From NCBI RefSeq assembly GCF_007744255.1, contig NZ_CP036267.1, positions 682,001 through 746,000 on the forward strand: DNA of 64,000 bases, read 5' to 3'. The notes beneath the pieces are model-generated. The model searched no databases. It was not told the origin of the DNA and saw only the letters and a list, made by a program, of their open reading frames with translations. Positions 8,842-17,066 of this stretch are shown here, one piece after another. Source of the stretch: Thalassoglobus polymorphus. GTDB lineage: Bacteria; Planctomycetota; Planctomycetia; Planctomycetales; Planctomycetaceae. The position numbers and the translations under genes are program-made. The first letter of the stretch is position 1. Every line of letters starts with the position of its first letter.

Positions 8842-9326
8842 GTGTGGCACGCTCAGACTGGAGCGTAGCGCAAGGATGGGCGTGGCGAATTTCGTGTAGA
8901 CTCTCATTCTTCCATGGTTGGTAACGTTCTGTCTGTCCATTTGCAACGGGACGTCTTCTTCTCCTGCGTACCAGCGAGCACTCGACCATTCCCAATCAAC
9001 TGCTGTCTCAGCTGGTCGGAGTTCGTCGATCGAAGGTATGACGAGGACGTAACCCACCAAATCGCTGTTCAAATTTTCTCCCCCCTGCGCCTCTGGTATG
9101 GGGGCAAATTCAAACAATCCGAGTAAGCCGTTCTGGTACCCCGCTGATCGTATCGGCGACGCTGTTTGCGAAAATACGCCTTGTCGTTATTTGAGTCGTG
9201 AACTCTCATTTGATTCGAGACCTTGTCGATGATTGAGTCTCTACTTCGTACTCGCCACGCCCATCACTCCACTCCGTTCCGTTCTGGGTCGTGCCACGCA
9301 CCTGCTGCAGGCTGGGCGTGCCACAC
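8842..9326. mobile_element. Decayed REP/RAYT-type unit with nested inverted ends
   Basis: Outer ends GTGTGGCACGC (8842-8852) and GCGTGCCACAC (9316-9326) are exact inverse complements. Inner ends GATGGGCGTGGCGA (8875-8888) and TCGCCACGCCCATC (9252-9265) pair over 13 of 14 bases. Between them is the degraded 3' part of a REP-associated tyrosine transposase gene. The nested palindromic borders fit a REP/BIME-type non-autonomous unit. Confidence 0.7.
8900..9117 (-). pseudogene. REP-associated tyrosine transposase (IS200-like) C-terminal remnant
   Basis: The minus-strand reading frame keeps the motif VDWEWSSARWYAGEEDVP (about 8945-9000). This corresponds to the conserved C-terminal W-SSARWY block of Y1 transposases of the RAYT group. 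The catalytic HUH region and the N-terminal two thirds are absent, and the upstream sequence of the fragment does not match the family. The gene is therefore a remnant. Both flanks carry inverted REP-like sequences, the usual partner of RAYT genes. Confidence 0.65.
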
Positions 9327-9692
9327 AATCCAACCGAAGAAGTCGGTCGGGCCACTCAGCGAGCGTTCTGTGAAGTCCTGCAAATGATCTTCATGGGTAC
9401 AACAAGCATTGAAAATACTCTCAATCACACTGCCATGAGAAATGCCCAGTCGATTTCTCTGTCAGAAGTATAACCGGTTTCCATGCTTTGAAACCAATTC
9501 CGTTCGAGGATATCGAGTCTCTGTACGTCAAAATTCACGGCTCGTCAGGTGGAAAAGTCTGGCCTCTGCTTCATTCTGTTGTTTTCACATGTTCTTAATA
9601 AGTCCTTAATCGGGGTGAATAGAATCCCTCGCATCACGCAACGCAGCAGCGTTGTTCCGCTTGAATCTCGCTCCATTTTTATTGAGGAAACG
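9327..9692. other. Upstream region of the first DUF1559 gene
   Basis: No gene seen. A stretch near 9370-9425 (GCGTTCTGTGAAG, then AGCATTGAAAATACTCTCA) resembles outer-arm sequence also present near 10680 and 33240, so it is probably a degraded copy of the dispersed repeat family. The start of the next gene at 9693 is preceded by GAGGAAACG. Confidence 0.4.
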
Positions 9693-10601
9693 ATGCCTAC
9701 CCATCATCCCAGTTCACCAACATCTCCTCGCCAAATGCCACGGAAAAAAGGTTTCACACTGATCGAGCTATTGGTGGTCATTGCGATCATAGCGATTTTA
9801 GTCGCGTTGCTTTTGCCTGCCGTTCAACAAGCCCGAGAAGCCGCCCGCAGAACTCAATGTAAAAACAATCTCAAACAGATCGGACTTGCCTTCCACAACT
9901 ATCACGATGTTTACAAAATGTTCCCTGATGGAGGAAATGACGCCAGAGGGACAACTCCGGGGACCTTCGCTGGAAACTCATGCAACGACTGCTGTAACGC
10001 GAATAGTCGAGCACATTGGAACTGGATGTATCAGATCTTGCCACAGATTGAACAGTCAAATCTGTACAACGAACCCGACGACAATGTGATCTATCAAACA
10101 GGTGTCGCGACCTTCAACTGCCCTAGCCGAAGAGCACCGGGGGTGTATGGCTCTAGTGCTAAAGCTGACTACGCTGGAAATGCTGGTGATGCACTGACTG
10201 CGTATAACGGAGCGATGAATCGACGTGGTTGTAACACAGCTAGACCTGTCCGAATGGCCGACTTGCTAGACGGAACTTCCAACACGCTGCTTGTCGCGGA
10301 GAAACAAACAAATCCGCTCAACTTCGGTGGTTCCGGTGGGGATAATGAACCATGGGTCAACTCTGGTTGGGATCAGGATCAAGTTCGTGCCGGAGGTCCC
10401 GCGACTCATCCAATGTCGGATTATGATCATCCGGCCGAACCGCCAACTCACTGGAGTTCTCGATTTGGTTCAATTCACCCTGGTGTTTTCCAAGGGGTTC
10501 TCGGTGACGGCTCAGTACGCACGATGTCATTCAACTTGGACGCCGAAGTGTTCCGACGGGTTTGCGTCCGGAATGATGGAGAAGTGGTGAGCGACTTCTA
10601 G
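9693..10601 (+). CDS. DUF1559 pseudopilin (H-X9-DG family)
   Basis: 302 residues from the ATG at 9693, with GAGG nearby upstream. The leader [20 protein letters not shown] precedes the type IV pilin-like motif [20 protein letters not shown], with Glu at +5 after the prepilin-peptidase site. The signature [20 protein letters not shown] follows. The body has the DUF1559 landmarks [15 protein letters not shown] and the tail [12 protein letters not shown], a true H-X9-DG. These proteins are strongly expanded in planctomycetes. They are processed like pseudopilins and probably reach the periplasm or cell surface; their molecular role is unknown. A tiny lipoprotein gene follows at 10794. Confidence 0.93.
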   Translation: MPTHHPSSPTSPRQMPRKKGFTLIELLVVIAIIAILVALLLPAVQQAREAARRTQCKNNLKQIGLAFHNYHDVYKMFPDGGNDARGTTPGTFAGNSCNDCCNANSRAHWNWMYQILPQIEQSNLYNEPDDNVIYQTGVATFNCPSRRAPGVYGSSAKADYAGNAGDALTAYNGAMNRRGCNTARPVRMADLLDGTSNTLLVAEKQTNPLNFGGSGGDNEPWVNSGWDQDQVRAGGPATHPMSDYDHPAEPPTHWSSRFGSIHPGVFQGVLGDGSVRTMSFNLDAEVFRRVCVRNDGEVVSDF

Positions 10602-10706
10602 AGCAAGTTTCGAATTGGTGTACAGGTTCTGCCTCGTAGCTGTGAAGGGTCTCACTGATGAAACGCTTCATCACGGGCAAACGAGGCATTGAAAATACTC
10701 TCATGA
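10599..10706 (+). repeat. Dispersed repeat, partial diverged copy starting at a stop codon
   Basis: Begins TAGAGCAAGTTTCGAATTGG exactly at the TAG stop of the DUF1559 gene. It carries the outer arm (GTTCTGCCTCGT) and the right-arm motif TTCATCACGGGC, but lacks the inner core. Confidence 0.7.
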
Positions 10707-10793
10707 AACTTTGATTGCTTATCGCATCACTTCGTCACCTGCGAAGTGGTACGGTAAGTACCTTTCCTAAATCCTTTTATTCTATCTCGATTC

Positions 10794-10970
10794 ATGAAGA
10801 ACAAATCCATTACAAGATTCACCCTGACATTCACCTTTGCTTTGGCGCTCTTTGCAGGATGTTCAGGAAGCTCAACCTCATCAGAGACAACACCAGAGGC
10901 TCAAATCGCTGAAGATGCTCGACAGGTTGAAAACGAAGAACGAGCCCAGCGAGAACTCGAAGCACAATGA
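10794..10970 (+). CDS. Small lipoprotein downstream of DUF1559 gene
   Basis: A 58-residue protein with a clear lipoprotein signal: MKNKSITRF, a hydrophobic core, then the lipobox LFAGC with Cys at position 23. The mature part is about 36 residues, Ser/Thr-rich and then highly charged (EDARQVENEERAQRELEAQ), probably a single helix. Small lipoproteins of this form often follow DUF1559 genes in planctomycetes and could be their partners; the pairing is inferred from position (192 bp apart, same strand). It has no enzymatic domain and no clear Shine-Dalgarno site. Confidence 0.7.
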   Translation: MKNKSITRFTLTFTFALALFAGCSGSSTSSETTPEAQIAEDARQVENEERAQRELEAQ

Positions 10971-11339
10971 TAGATGAACTCGTCCTTCTGTATGCTCGAA
11001 AAACGATGACTCTGAAATTAACCGGAGCCAAGTAGCTCGGCGGACAGTGTTCAGCTTTCAATCTCGCACTCTGACAGTCGAGCATGCTTGGTTTGTCAGT
11101 TGCTTCTATAAATGAAAAAACGGCCTGGTCTCTCATTGAGACCGGGCCGTTTCTGTTCATTTTTTATTCAGCTTCTTTGATGACTTCAACACACCCTTTC
11201 AGCGCAAGCATTTCTAACCGATATCTACAGGCCGGTCTTGAGTTCGTAGAGATTTTATTTGACGAACTGCGGTGTCGTTTGTTATAAAAAAATTGTACAC
11301 AGTGAGGTTCGGATCAATTGTAGATGAGGGCCAGTTCAA
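10971..11339. other. Intergenic region with duplicated terminator module
   Basis: Bases about 11055-11181 are a diverged copy of the sodB 3' flank at 15657-15785, including the hairpin. A minus-strand frame ending VEVIKEAE-stop lies just upstream of the hairpin (about 11168-11215) and could be the tail of a lost gene. No intact gene was found. Confidence 0.5.
11115..11152 (-). terminator. Intrinsic terminator (copy of the sodB terminator)
   Basis: A 14-bp GC-rich stem with one mismatch (AACGGCC..GGTCTC) closes a 5-base loop, followed on the minus strand by TTTTTTC. Sequence and flanks match the sodB terminator at 15720-15756. No intact gene ends into it. Confidence 0.8.
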
Positions 11340-12440
11340 GTGTCAAAACTTCTTTTTGCCAAAGTCAGTATTTCACTGTCTCTCTTCGCAACTCTTCTGA
11401 CTCCACAGAAGGCAATCTCAGATGATGCTGAGACTCTTACGATTATTCGTGCAGGTTACGCTCATACAATTACATCGATTCGAAACGTGAAGTGTGAGTA
11501 TTCGATCCGAACTGAGTCGTCTCGCGACAATGACAACTTCAATTATGGAGGAGAATTTCCATTTGTCCTCGCGGTAGAAGGCAACAAACATCATAAAAGC
11601 AGTGTAGAAGGGTCAGTCGGTCCTGGCTCCCATTCAGGCCCACGTTGGTTCTCTGGGGATGGAGAATTTCTTTACAAAATTGACCACAAATTAAGGGAAG
11701 TTAGAAAGTACAGCCAGATCGATGGCACTCATGGTTTGAATCACCATCTAACACCACTTAGCTGCTTGGGGGTGTACTTTAATTCTGGGGACTTGCAAAA
11801 GAGATTCTTGAGTTTAAATGACTTACTTCGCTCACAGCCATTGAAGCTTGCAGGAAAAACCAAAATCGAAGGGGATACTTGTTGGGAAGTCCATTTAAAT
11901 TACCCCGGAGTCAAGGAAGCAGATGATGTCCCGCTGAAAATCTGGTTCAATCCAAAACATGGTTACCTGCCCCAGCAGATCGATTACGGCGGTGATGGAA
12001 ACATGGTTTATATCATTGAAGAATTCATCCGAGTTCCAGTTGGAAGTTTGCAGATATCGTTCCCTGGCCTTGCGAAATTAGAAGCACATTCGCATGAACT
12101 TGTTCAGACAATTCAAACACAAAGTGTGGAGATCAATACATCTTTGAGTCAATCCTTGTTTCGGCCCAAGATTCCTTCTGGCTATCGGACCATTTCTATG
12201 GACAACATCGAAGAGGTCATCGCCAGCGGGGAGCGAAACAAACCTCAACCTGACGGGAAATCATCAGAAAGGCGAGAAGCTGCTTTGGAGGCCCAAAGGC
12301 AGAAAAATAAAATTGCGAAGTCGAGTCAATCGACGTTCGACGCCACTCCAAAGAAAAAGAATATGATGCTGATAGTTCTTATGACAGGTGGGTTTATCAT
12401 GCTCGTCGTCGCTTCACTGATGTCGTTGAAGCGTGGCTAG
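11340..12440 (+). CDS. Exported LolA-like outer-membrane-lipoprotein-sorting fold with C-terminal anchor
   Basis: 366 residues from GTG at 11340, with GAGGG upstream. A signal peptide (residues 1-27, ending QKAISDD) precedes a beta-rich domain. Landmarks such as SIRNVKCEYSIR, GKTKIEGDTCWEVHL and PLKIWFNPKHGYLPQQID resemble the half-open barrel of LolA/LppX-like proteins that planctomycetes carry in many copies. Residues about 300-340 are a charged linker. Residues 341-362 (MLIVLMTGGFIMLVVASLM) form a membrane anchor followed by KRG, so the domain is tethered with its bulk outside the cytoplasm. It may work with the neighbouring pseudopilins; a lipid or hydrophobic ligand is inferred from the fold only. 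Confidence 0.65.
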   Translation: MSKLLFAKVSISLSLFATLLTPQKAISDDAETLTIIRAGYAHTITSIRNVKCEYSIRTESSRDNDNFNYGGEFPFVLAVEGNKHHKSSVEGSVGPGSHSGPRWFSGDGEFLYKIDHKLREVRKYSQIDGTHGLNHHLTPLSCLGVYFNSGDLQKRFLSLNDLLRSQPLKLAGKTKIEGDTCWEVHLNYPGVKEADDVPLKIWFNPKHGYLPQQIDYGGDGNMVYIIEEFIRVPVGSLQISFPGLAKLEAHSHELVQTIQTQSVEINTSLSQSLFRPKIPSGYRTISMDNIEEVIASGERNKPQPDGKSSERREAALEAQRQKNKIAKSSQSTFDATPKKKNMMLIVLMTGGFIMLVVASLMSLKRG

Positions 12441-12608
12441 CATTTCACTTTGAGAAAGGAAAAGTTAGCTGGCTAAGCAATTATGGACAACATGAATTGT
12501 TGCGATCATCTTGACAATTCTTACGTTATCAATGGAGATAGAATCGGGAGATTTCTTTGACTGCATGTAAGTTAAAAATGACCCAGACTTAAACGCATGC
12601 GGCAATTG

Positions 12609-12641
12609 CTGAAGTTCCCCACTATCCGTGAGGAACTTCAG
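12609..12641. repeat. Hairpin with 9-base loop, copy 2
   Basis: CTGAAGTTCCCC / GAGGAACTTCAG around the loop ACTATCCGT, with one stem change relative to the copy at 7909. It lies 33 bp before the start of the second DUF1559 gene, so here it is in an upstream region rather than downstream of a gene. Confidence 0.8.
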
Positions 12642-12674
12642 TGACGACCCAGATGGTGATTGGGGACCATTCTA

Positions 12675-13682
12675 ATGAATTATAAATCTCGAAGAACAAC
12701 CAGGGCTGCGTTTACGATTGTTGAGGTTCTGGTTGTTCTTGGGATACTCACTCTGATTCTGTCCATTGCCATACCAGGAGTGATGAATGTTCGAGATAGC
12801 TCTCGAAAGCTTCAGTGTATGTCGCGGCTTCGTCAAATCGGAATCGCGACTGAATCCTTTTACGCATCTCGTAGAAGATATCCTGTTTTTTGGGCATCAG
12901 ATCCCGGCTATCAAGGGCCAATGAGAAACGATTCTGTATTAGCTCAGCTACTACCTTACCTGGATCAGCAGCCACTCCATGATTCAATTAACCCTGAGAG
13001 TATGCCAAGCATGGGGGAGCCTCCGACTTCAAAAGTGAACTCGGAAGTTATCAAAACCAATGTCCTGGCGTTTGTATGTCCGTCTGATGATGTCCCTTCA
13101 GGGGGGACAAGTTTCAGAACGAACTACGGGACAACTACTGGAATCCATGCAACCTGGTCTTGGGGAAAGCCTCTTCCGGGCAAATTGGAAGAGCAAGGGC
13201 TGTGGGGCGGTTTACGCAGTGCAAACCAACCTGGAAAAATCCTTGATGGACTCTCCAATACTGTTTTCTTTAGCGAGAGATTGGTTGGCGATGGTGATTC
13301 AAGCGTATTTATACCTTCGCGTGATGTCGCGAAATCTGGTGGATACAGTCATCGACCAGCAGACGCAATTGCCAACTGTACGCTGGTGAAAGATGTCTCG
13401 GAGCACGCTTCATATTTGGGTTGGTCTTGGCTCCCTCAAGGATATACGCATACTGCTTACAACCATGTGATGACACCAAATTCCAAACTGCCAGATTGTT
13501 TTGACAGCTGGAATCATCACACGATGGCTCAAGGCGCAATGACTGCCAGAAGCTATCACGCTGGAGGTGTCAATGTCGTCTTTGGAGACGCATCAAGCCG
13601 ATTTATTAGTGACTCAATTGCCCTGGAAGTCTGGCGGGCACTTGGAACGAACCATGGAGGTGAAGTCACCAATGACTTTTGA
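12675..13682 (+). CDS. DUF1559 pseudopilin, divergent
   Basis: 335 residues from the ATG at 12675, with GGGG nine bases upstream. The leader MNYKSRRTTRAA precedes the pilin-like helix FTIVEVLVVLGILTLILSIA (Glu at +5) and the family block MNVRDSSRKLQCMSRLRQIG. Mid-body landmarks include KILDGLSNTVFFSERLVGDG. The C-terminal motif reads HAGGVNVVFGDA, so the usual H-X9-DG is H-X9-DA here. The N-terminal helix departs from the highly conserved [20 protein letters not shown] of its two relatives in the window. It is a distinct subtype whose processing by a prepilin peptidase is still likely. Confidence 0.88.
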   Translation: MNYKSRRTTRAAFTIVEVLVVLGILTLILSIAIPGVMNVRDSSRKLQCMSRLRQIGIATESFYASRRRYPVFWASDPGYQGPMRNDSVLAQLLPYLDQQPLHDSINPESMPSMGEPPTSKVNSEVIKTNVLAFVCPSDDVPSGGTSFRTNYGTTTGIHATWSWGKPLPGKLEEQGLWGGLRSANQPGKILDGLSNTVFFSERLVGDGDSSVFIPSRDVAKSGGYSHRPADAIANCTLVKDVSEHASYLGWSWLPQGYTHTAYNHVMTPNSKLPDCFDSWNHHTMAQGAMTARSYHAGGVNVVFGDASSRFISDSIALEVWRALGTNHGGEVTNDF

Positions 13683-13718
13683 AAGTAAGAAGAGGCTCCT
13701 AGCGAGCGTACTATCTTT

Positions 13719-13870
13719 CTTAGCCAAGTAGGGACCGCTCCGCAGGCCAAACAGAGTTTGCTTCCGTCTGGGAATATCGAACGTCCGATGTACTGGGGAT
13801 GTGAACAACTCGAGTCGAAGATCATGAATGACATCAGAATTATTGGAGAAGGAGCATCATGGTCCGCATA
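13719..13870 (+). repeat. Long direct repeat D1 (downstream of GIY-YIG gene)
   Basis: About 150 bp matching 15370-15520 in the same orientation, with many substitutions. Shared blocks include AGCCAAGTAGGG, CGTCCGATGT, GGGGATGTGAACA and TTGGAGAAGGA followed by CATCATGGT. The two copies bracket the GIY-YIG gene and the BIME-like pair. Confidence 0.8.
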
Positions 13871-13901
13871 GGCAGGGTGGTCCTGGTAATGATGAATCTT
13901 T

Positions 13902-14012
13902 CGTGCCACGGTTGTGCCAACCGTGCGGTGCGGAGTGACCGCTCTTGCTGGACGTTATCGTATCGTAGGATGTTGCATCTACTCTCGCACGGCTCGCAGA
14001 GGCCGTGGCACG
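13902..14012. repeat. REP/BIME-like inverted pair
   Basis: CGTGCCACGG (13902-13911) and CCGTGGCACG (14003-14012) are perfect inverse complements 91 bp apart. Each is accompanied by a smaller CGTGCGG or CGCACGG motif. The CGTGCCAC word is shared with the RAYT-remnant borders at 8842-9326. Confidence 0.65.
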
Positions 14013-14196
14013 CCATCCGTTCTAAACAAGGCCACCCCGCCTCGGAAGGAGCTGCAACATTTCGAGTGAACGACGATCGTTCTCAGCTTTGTTGGGTTAC
14101 GCGAATCTCCAATTGAAACAGAGTTGTCAGAAACAATTCCAACGGTTTCCAGTAACCAAAGCAAACTCTCATTCGCTTCACCCAACTTACGATTAC

Positions 14197-15336
14197 TTAA
14201 CGGATATTGCAGCCACCAAGCGTGCGATTCCGTGCTTTCGTCGAATTGATCCAATACTCTTCTCGCTCGATCTCGACGTTCGCACGGCATTTCTCAATCG
14301 AAGAGAAGCACTGTAACAATTGATCTGAGGAGAATATTAAGCAGATCTTGCCCGGTGAAGTATTATATGAGGAGAGGTGCCAATCTCTAGAAGATTTTAA
14401 TTGATCGGATTGCCCAAGCAATCTTTGAAAGGGAGATCCAACTGGGCTATATGTAGCTTGATTTGCTTTACGGATATGACCCCAAATTCGAAGTGTTGAG
14501 CAACGACTTCTCCCAATGTAGAAGTGGGGCACTGAGTCGATGTTAAAATTACACCGGTAAATAACAGCTTCCGCATCTGGAGGGTGAAGCTCTGTATCTA
14601 CCGAATACGCAAAGTTCTCGTCAAAGTTTGACGTTCCATCGAGTATATTTGCTAACGAGTCCCAGATTACTATGAATTCATTTTTCAATGCTACGTTTTG
14701 ACGACTGCGTTTTCGTAAATCTGAAAACCCAAAAACGTTTTTCTCATTGAGATTCTCTACTTCCGACTGGAAATGATCCCACGTGGCTTCACCCCATCGA
14801 TCGATAAAATTTTCAACGGTATAGCAGAATATTTTTCTTAGCTCCCTTATTATTTTGAAATATTCAGGGTCAACTTCCATTGCACGTAGTGTTGGGATTA
14901 GTCGTGAATACGCGGGGAAGTTTTGGTAAAGAGAAAACATAAAACTAGAAAATATTTGTCTGATGTATGCGCACATCGATTCACATTCGAATAGTGTGGG
15001 GAATTGGTTGTGCTGTAGTGACTCAGAGATCGTTTCGATTGGAGCTGACAGATTCATCCCACTTTCTATCATTCGCTTTATGTTTTGTTCACATGATCTG
15101 ACTAATTTTGGAAACTTTCGAGGTTCGACTGTAAGAACGAGATTCAGGCAGTCATTATTATGAAAGTGACCATAGATTTGATCACTGTCAAGAAACACTT
15201 CAATCGGTTTTCTGGGAAGCGAATATGCTGTTGCCCAACTTCTTAATGCATATGAAGCAGCCTCTAAAGGAGACGTGGCATAAATGCGGAATTTTCTAGT
15301 TCTTGACATGACAAGAAAACGACGAAGTGTTCTCAT
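14197..15336 (-). CDS. GIY-YIG nuclease-domain protein with novel N-terminal region
   Basis: 379 residues from the ATG at 15336, selected by the strong site GAGGAGGAAG upstream. Residues 1-250 match nothing I recognise. Residues 258-379 carry a GIY-YIG fold: VIY (258-260), FYIGRS (272-277), Arg283 and His287 in LRIWGHI, and IEREEYWI (356-363). The last aligns with the I-TevI motif containing its catalytic Glu75, making Glu359 the likely metal-binding residue. First-motif Gly is Val. The gene looks more AT-rich than its neighbours and stands alone between direct repeats, which suggests transfer or mobility. Possible roles: homing-like or selfish endonuclease, or a defence or repair nuclease. 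Cleavage activity is inferred, not shown. Confidence 0.78.
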   Translation of the reverse strand: MRTLRRFLVMSRTRKFRIYATSPLEAASYALRSWATAYSLPRKPIEVFLDSDQIYGHFHNNDCLNLVLTVEPRKFPKLVRSCEQNIKRMIESGMNLSAPIETISESLQHNQFPTLFECESMCAYIRQIFSSFMFSLYQNFPAYSRLIPTLRAMEVDPEYFKIIRELRKIFCYTVENFIDRWGEATWDHFQSEVENLNEKNVFGFSDLRKRSRQNVALKNEFIVIWDSLANILDGTSNFDENFAYSVDTELHPPDAEAVIYRCNFNIDSVPHFYIGRSRCSTLRIWGHIRKANQATYSPVGSPFQRLLGQSDQLKSSRDWHLSSYNTSPGKICLIFSSDQLLQCFSSIEKCRANVEIEREEYWINSTKARNRTLGGCNIR

Positions 15337-15369
15337 GGTAAAATCTTCCTCCTCGCTCGGCGGAAAGTA

Positions 15370-15520
15370 TTCAGCCAAGTAGGGGCCGCTGTGCGGGCCG
15401 AGTTGAGTTTTCTTACGTTCGGAAATATTGAACGTCCGATGTGCAGGGGATGTGAACACCGGGAGTTGTTTAGAAAAAATAGAATCAGAATTTTTGGAGA
15501 AGGATCATCATGGTTCGCGT
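15370..15520 (+). repeat. Long direct repeat D2 (upstream of GIY-YIG gene)
   Basis: Partner of D1. It covers the promoter-side region of the GIY-YIG gene; an in-frame extension of that gene through D2 would start at 15459 but has no ribosome site. The shared blocks are those listed for D1. The CTCGGCGGAAAGTATTCAGCC edge also has a short relative near 11030-11055. Confidence 0.8.
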
Positions 15521-15719
15521 AGTAGACCCTGCTGCAATGCCTTCCGCTCAATGTCGCTTTGTATTGGAACAGTGATTTGAGTTTGATGCGTGCGTCTTTG
15601 GTCGTAAATTTTCAGTTGGCTCTGCATGACTGTTCATTGCGTTCTGTTTGCCAGTTCAGCTTTCACTTTTACACTCTGACAGCCTACCACATTTGGATTG
15701 TCTGTTGATTCTATAAATG

Positions 15720-15756
15720 AAAAAGCGGCCCGGGCTCTCGTTGAGACCGGGCCGTT
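15720..15756 (-). terminator. sodB intrinsic terminator
   Basis: A GC-rich stem (ACGGCCCGGTCTC with GAGAGCCCGGGCCGC) followed by TTTTTCA on the minus strand, about 30 bp after the sodB stop. This is a textbook Rho-independent structure. Confidence 0.9.
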
Positions 15757-15784
15757 TCTGTTCATTTTTTTTCAGCTTCTTTGC

Positions 15785-16393
15785 TTACTTCGCAGCGGCG
15801 AAGCGTTTGGCGACTTCGTCCCAGTTGACGGCATTCCAGAATGCGGCGATGTAGTCGGGACGACGGTTTTGGTAGTGCAGGTAGTAGGCGTGTTCCCAAA
15901 CGTCGAGGCCGAGGATTGGTGTTCGACCTTCGGAGAGGGGAGTGTCCTGGTTTGGTGTGCTTTCGACGACGAGCTTTCCGCCATCGACTGAGAGCCAGGC
16001 CCAGCCACTGCCGAAGCGTGTGGCGGCGGCGTTGGCAAATTCTTCTTTGAATTTGTCCAGGCTGCCGAATGTGGCGTTGATGGCGTCTGCGAGTTCACCG
16101 GATGGATCGCCGCCACCCTTGGGGCAGAGAATGGTCCAGAACAGAGAGTGGTTGGCATGTCCACCACCGTTGTTGCGAACAGCTCCACGGATCGCTTCTG
16201 GAACACTGGAAAGACCTCTCATCAGGTCTTCGATGGACTTCGCTGCGAGATCGTCATGACCTTCCAGAGCAGCATTCAGCTTTGCGACGTAGCCAGCGTG
16301 GTGCTTGCCGTGATGGATTTCCATCGTTTTGGCATCGATGTTCGGTTCGAGTGCATCGGCAGCGTAGGGGAGGTCGGGGAGAGTGTAAGCCAT
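15785..16393 (-). CDS. sodB: Superoxide dismutase (Mn/Fe)
   Basis: 202 residues from the ATG at 16393 ([17 protein letters not shown]), the standard family start and length. It converts superoxide to oxygen and hydrogen peroxide in the cytoplasm. Metal ligands are visible: a His in [13 protein letters not shown] (about residue 26), the His in [11 protein letters not shown], and Asp and His in [18 protein letters not shown] near the C-terminus. GSGWAWLS and QDTPL lean toward the manganese type, but metal choice cannot be settled by eye. Transcribed alone, ending at a strong terminator. The gene symbol sodA would be equally defensible. Confidence 0.95.
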   Translation of the reverse strand: MAYTLPDLPYAADALEPNIDAKTMEIHHGKHHAGYVAKLNAALEGHDDLAAKSIEDLMRGLSSVPEAIRGAVRNNGGGHANHSLFWTILCPKGGGDPSGELADAINATFGSLDKFKEEFANAAATRFGSGWAWLSVDGGKLVVESTPNQDTPLSEGRTPILGLDVWEHAYYLHYQNRRPDYIAAFWNAVNWDEVAKRFAAAK

Positions 16394-16554
16394 GTTATGC
16401 TCCATTGTTTGATCAGGCTTTGGATGAGAGAACATCGAAACAAAACCGCACTCTGATTATGTGCACGTCAACCCTTGTGGGCTCTCTGACACAGCTGACG
16501 CTGCTTGCGGCATAGTTTTGTTCGTCACCTCCATTTTAGACAGTCGGGAGAACC

Positions 16555-16794
16555 TCACAACCGTTGGGGCGAGAAATCAATCATGTCCCGAAGAACAAGA
16601 ATTTGCTGATCGGTGCCGCCACGAGCAGAGTCCGAGGTGAGTTCCTGGCTCGGTTTTGATAAATTCTCGATGAAGTCGAACTTTTTGTCAGGACTTGGCG
16701 TCATGTCATGGGAGTTGACCGATGTTGTGCGGAAAGAAACTTTGACAGGTGAAGAGACTTCGAATGGCTGCAGAGTCTTGGAATTATCGCTCAA
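16555..16794 (-). CDS. Possible small hypothetical protein
   Basis: 79 codons from a TTG at 16794, with AAGGAAGGAG about 13 bases upstream, which is a long spacing. The product is hydrophilic (KKFDFIENLSKPSQELTSDS) with no signal, membrane segment or known domain. It would be transcribed toward sodB, 161 bp away. It is uncertain whether this is a gene; the opposite strand has an overlapping ORF of similar size. Confidence 0.35.
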   Translation of the reverse strand: MSDNSKTLQPFEVSSPVKVSFRTTSVNSHDMTPSPDKKFDFIENLSKPSQELTSDSARGGTDQQILVLRDMIDFSPQRL

Positions 16795-16942
16795 AGGCTG
16801 AAGAAAACTCCTTCCTTCAAGGATTTTTCTCCAATGTTTGAGCGTTGAACATGAGTAGAAGTGTGATGTTCAACTTGTCGAGCGGTTCGGAGCCATAGTC
16901 CAGAGTCCTTCGGCATTGGCTTCTATTCTCGCGTCGATTGCT

Positions 16943-17020
16943 GGAACTGATCCTGATATCTGGATTTGCTCACTCAAACAGTGAGAAAAGAGACCATTCC
17001 ACAAGTTTCCGGTTTTGTTC
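16943..17020 (+). repeat. Dispersed repeat, diverged core
   Basis: From GGAACTGATCCTGATATCTG through CTCACTCAAACAGTGAG to TTTCCGGTTTTGTTC. It matches the core of the ~184-bp family, most closely the copy at 34262-34342, and lies directly upstream of dapF. Confidence 0.65.
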
Positions 17021-17066
17021 GATTTTGATTTACCAAGCAAGATGATTGATTGAGATAGAGGCTGCG

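Noticed and set aside
15337-15459. Longer version of the GIY-YIG protein starting in repeat D2
   Set aside because: D1 shows the same translated peptide without the gene, so the extension is repeat sequence. The start at 15336 has a strong ribosome site.
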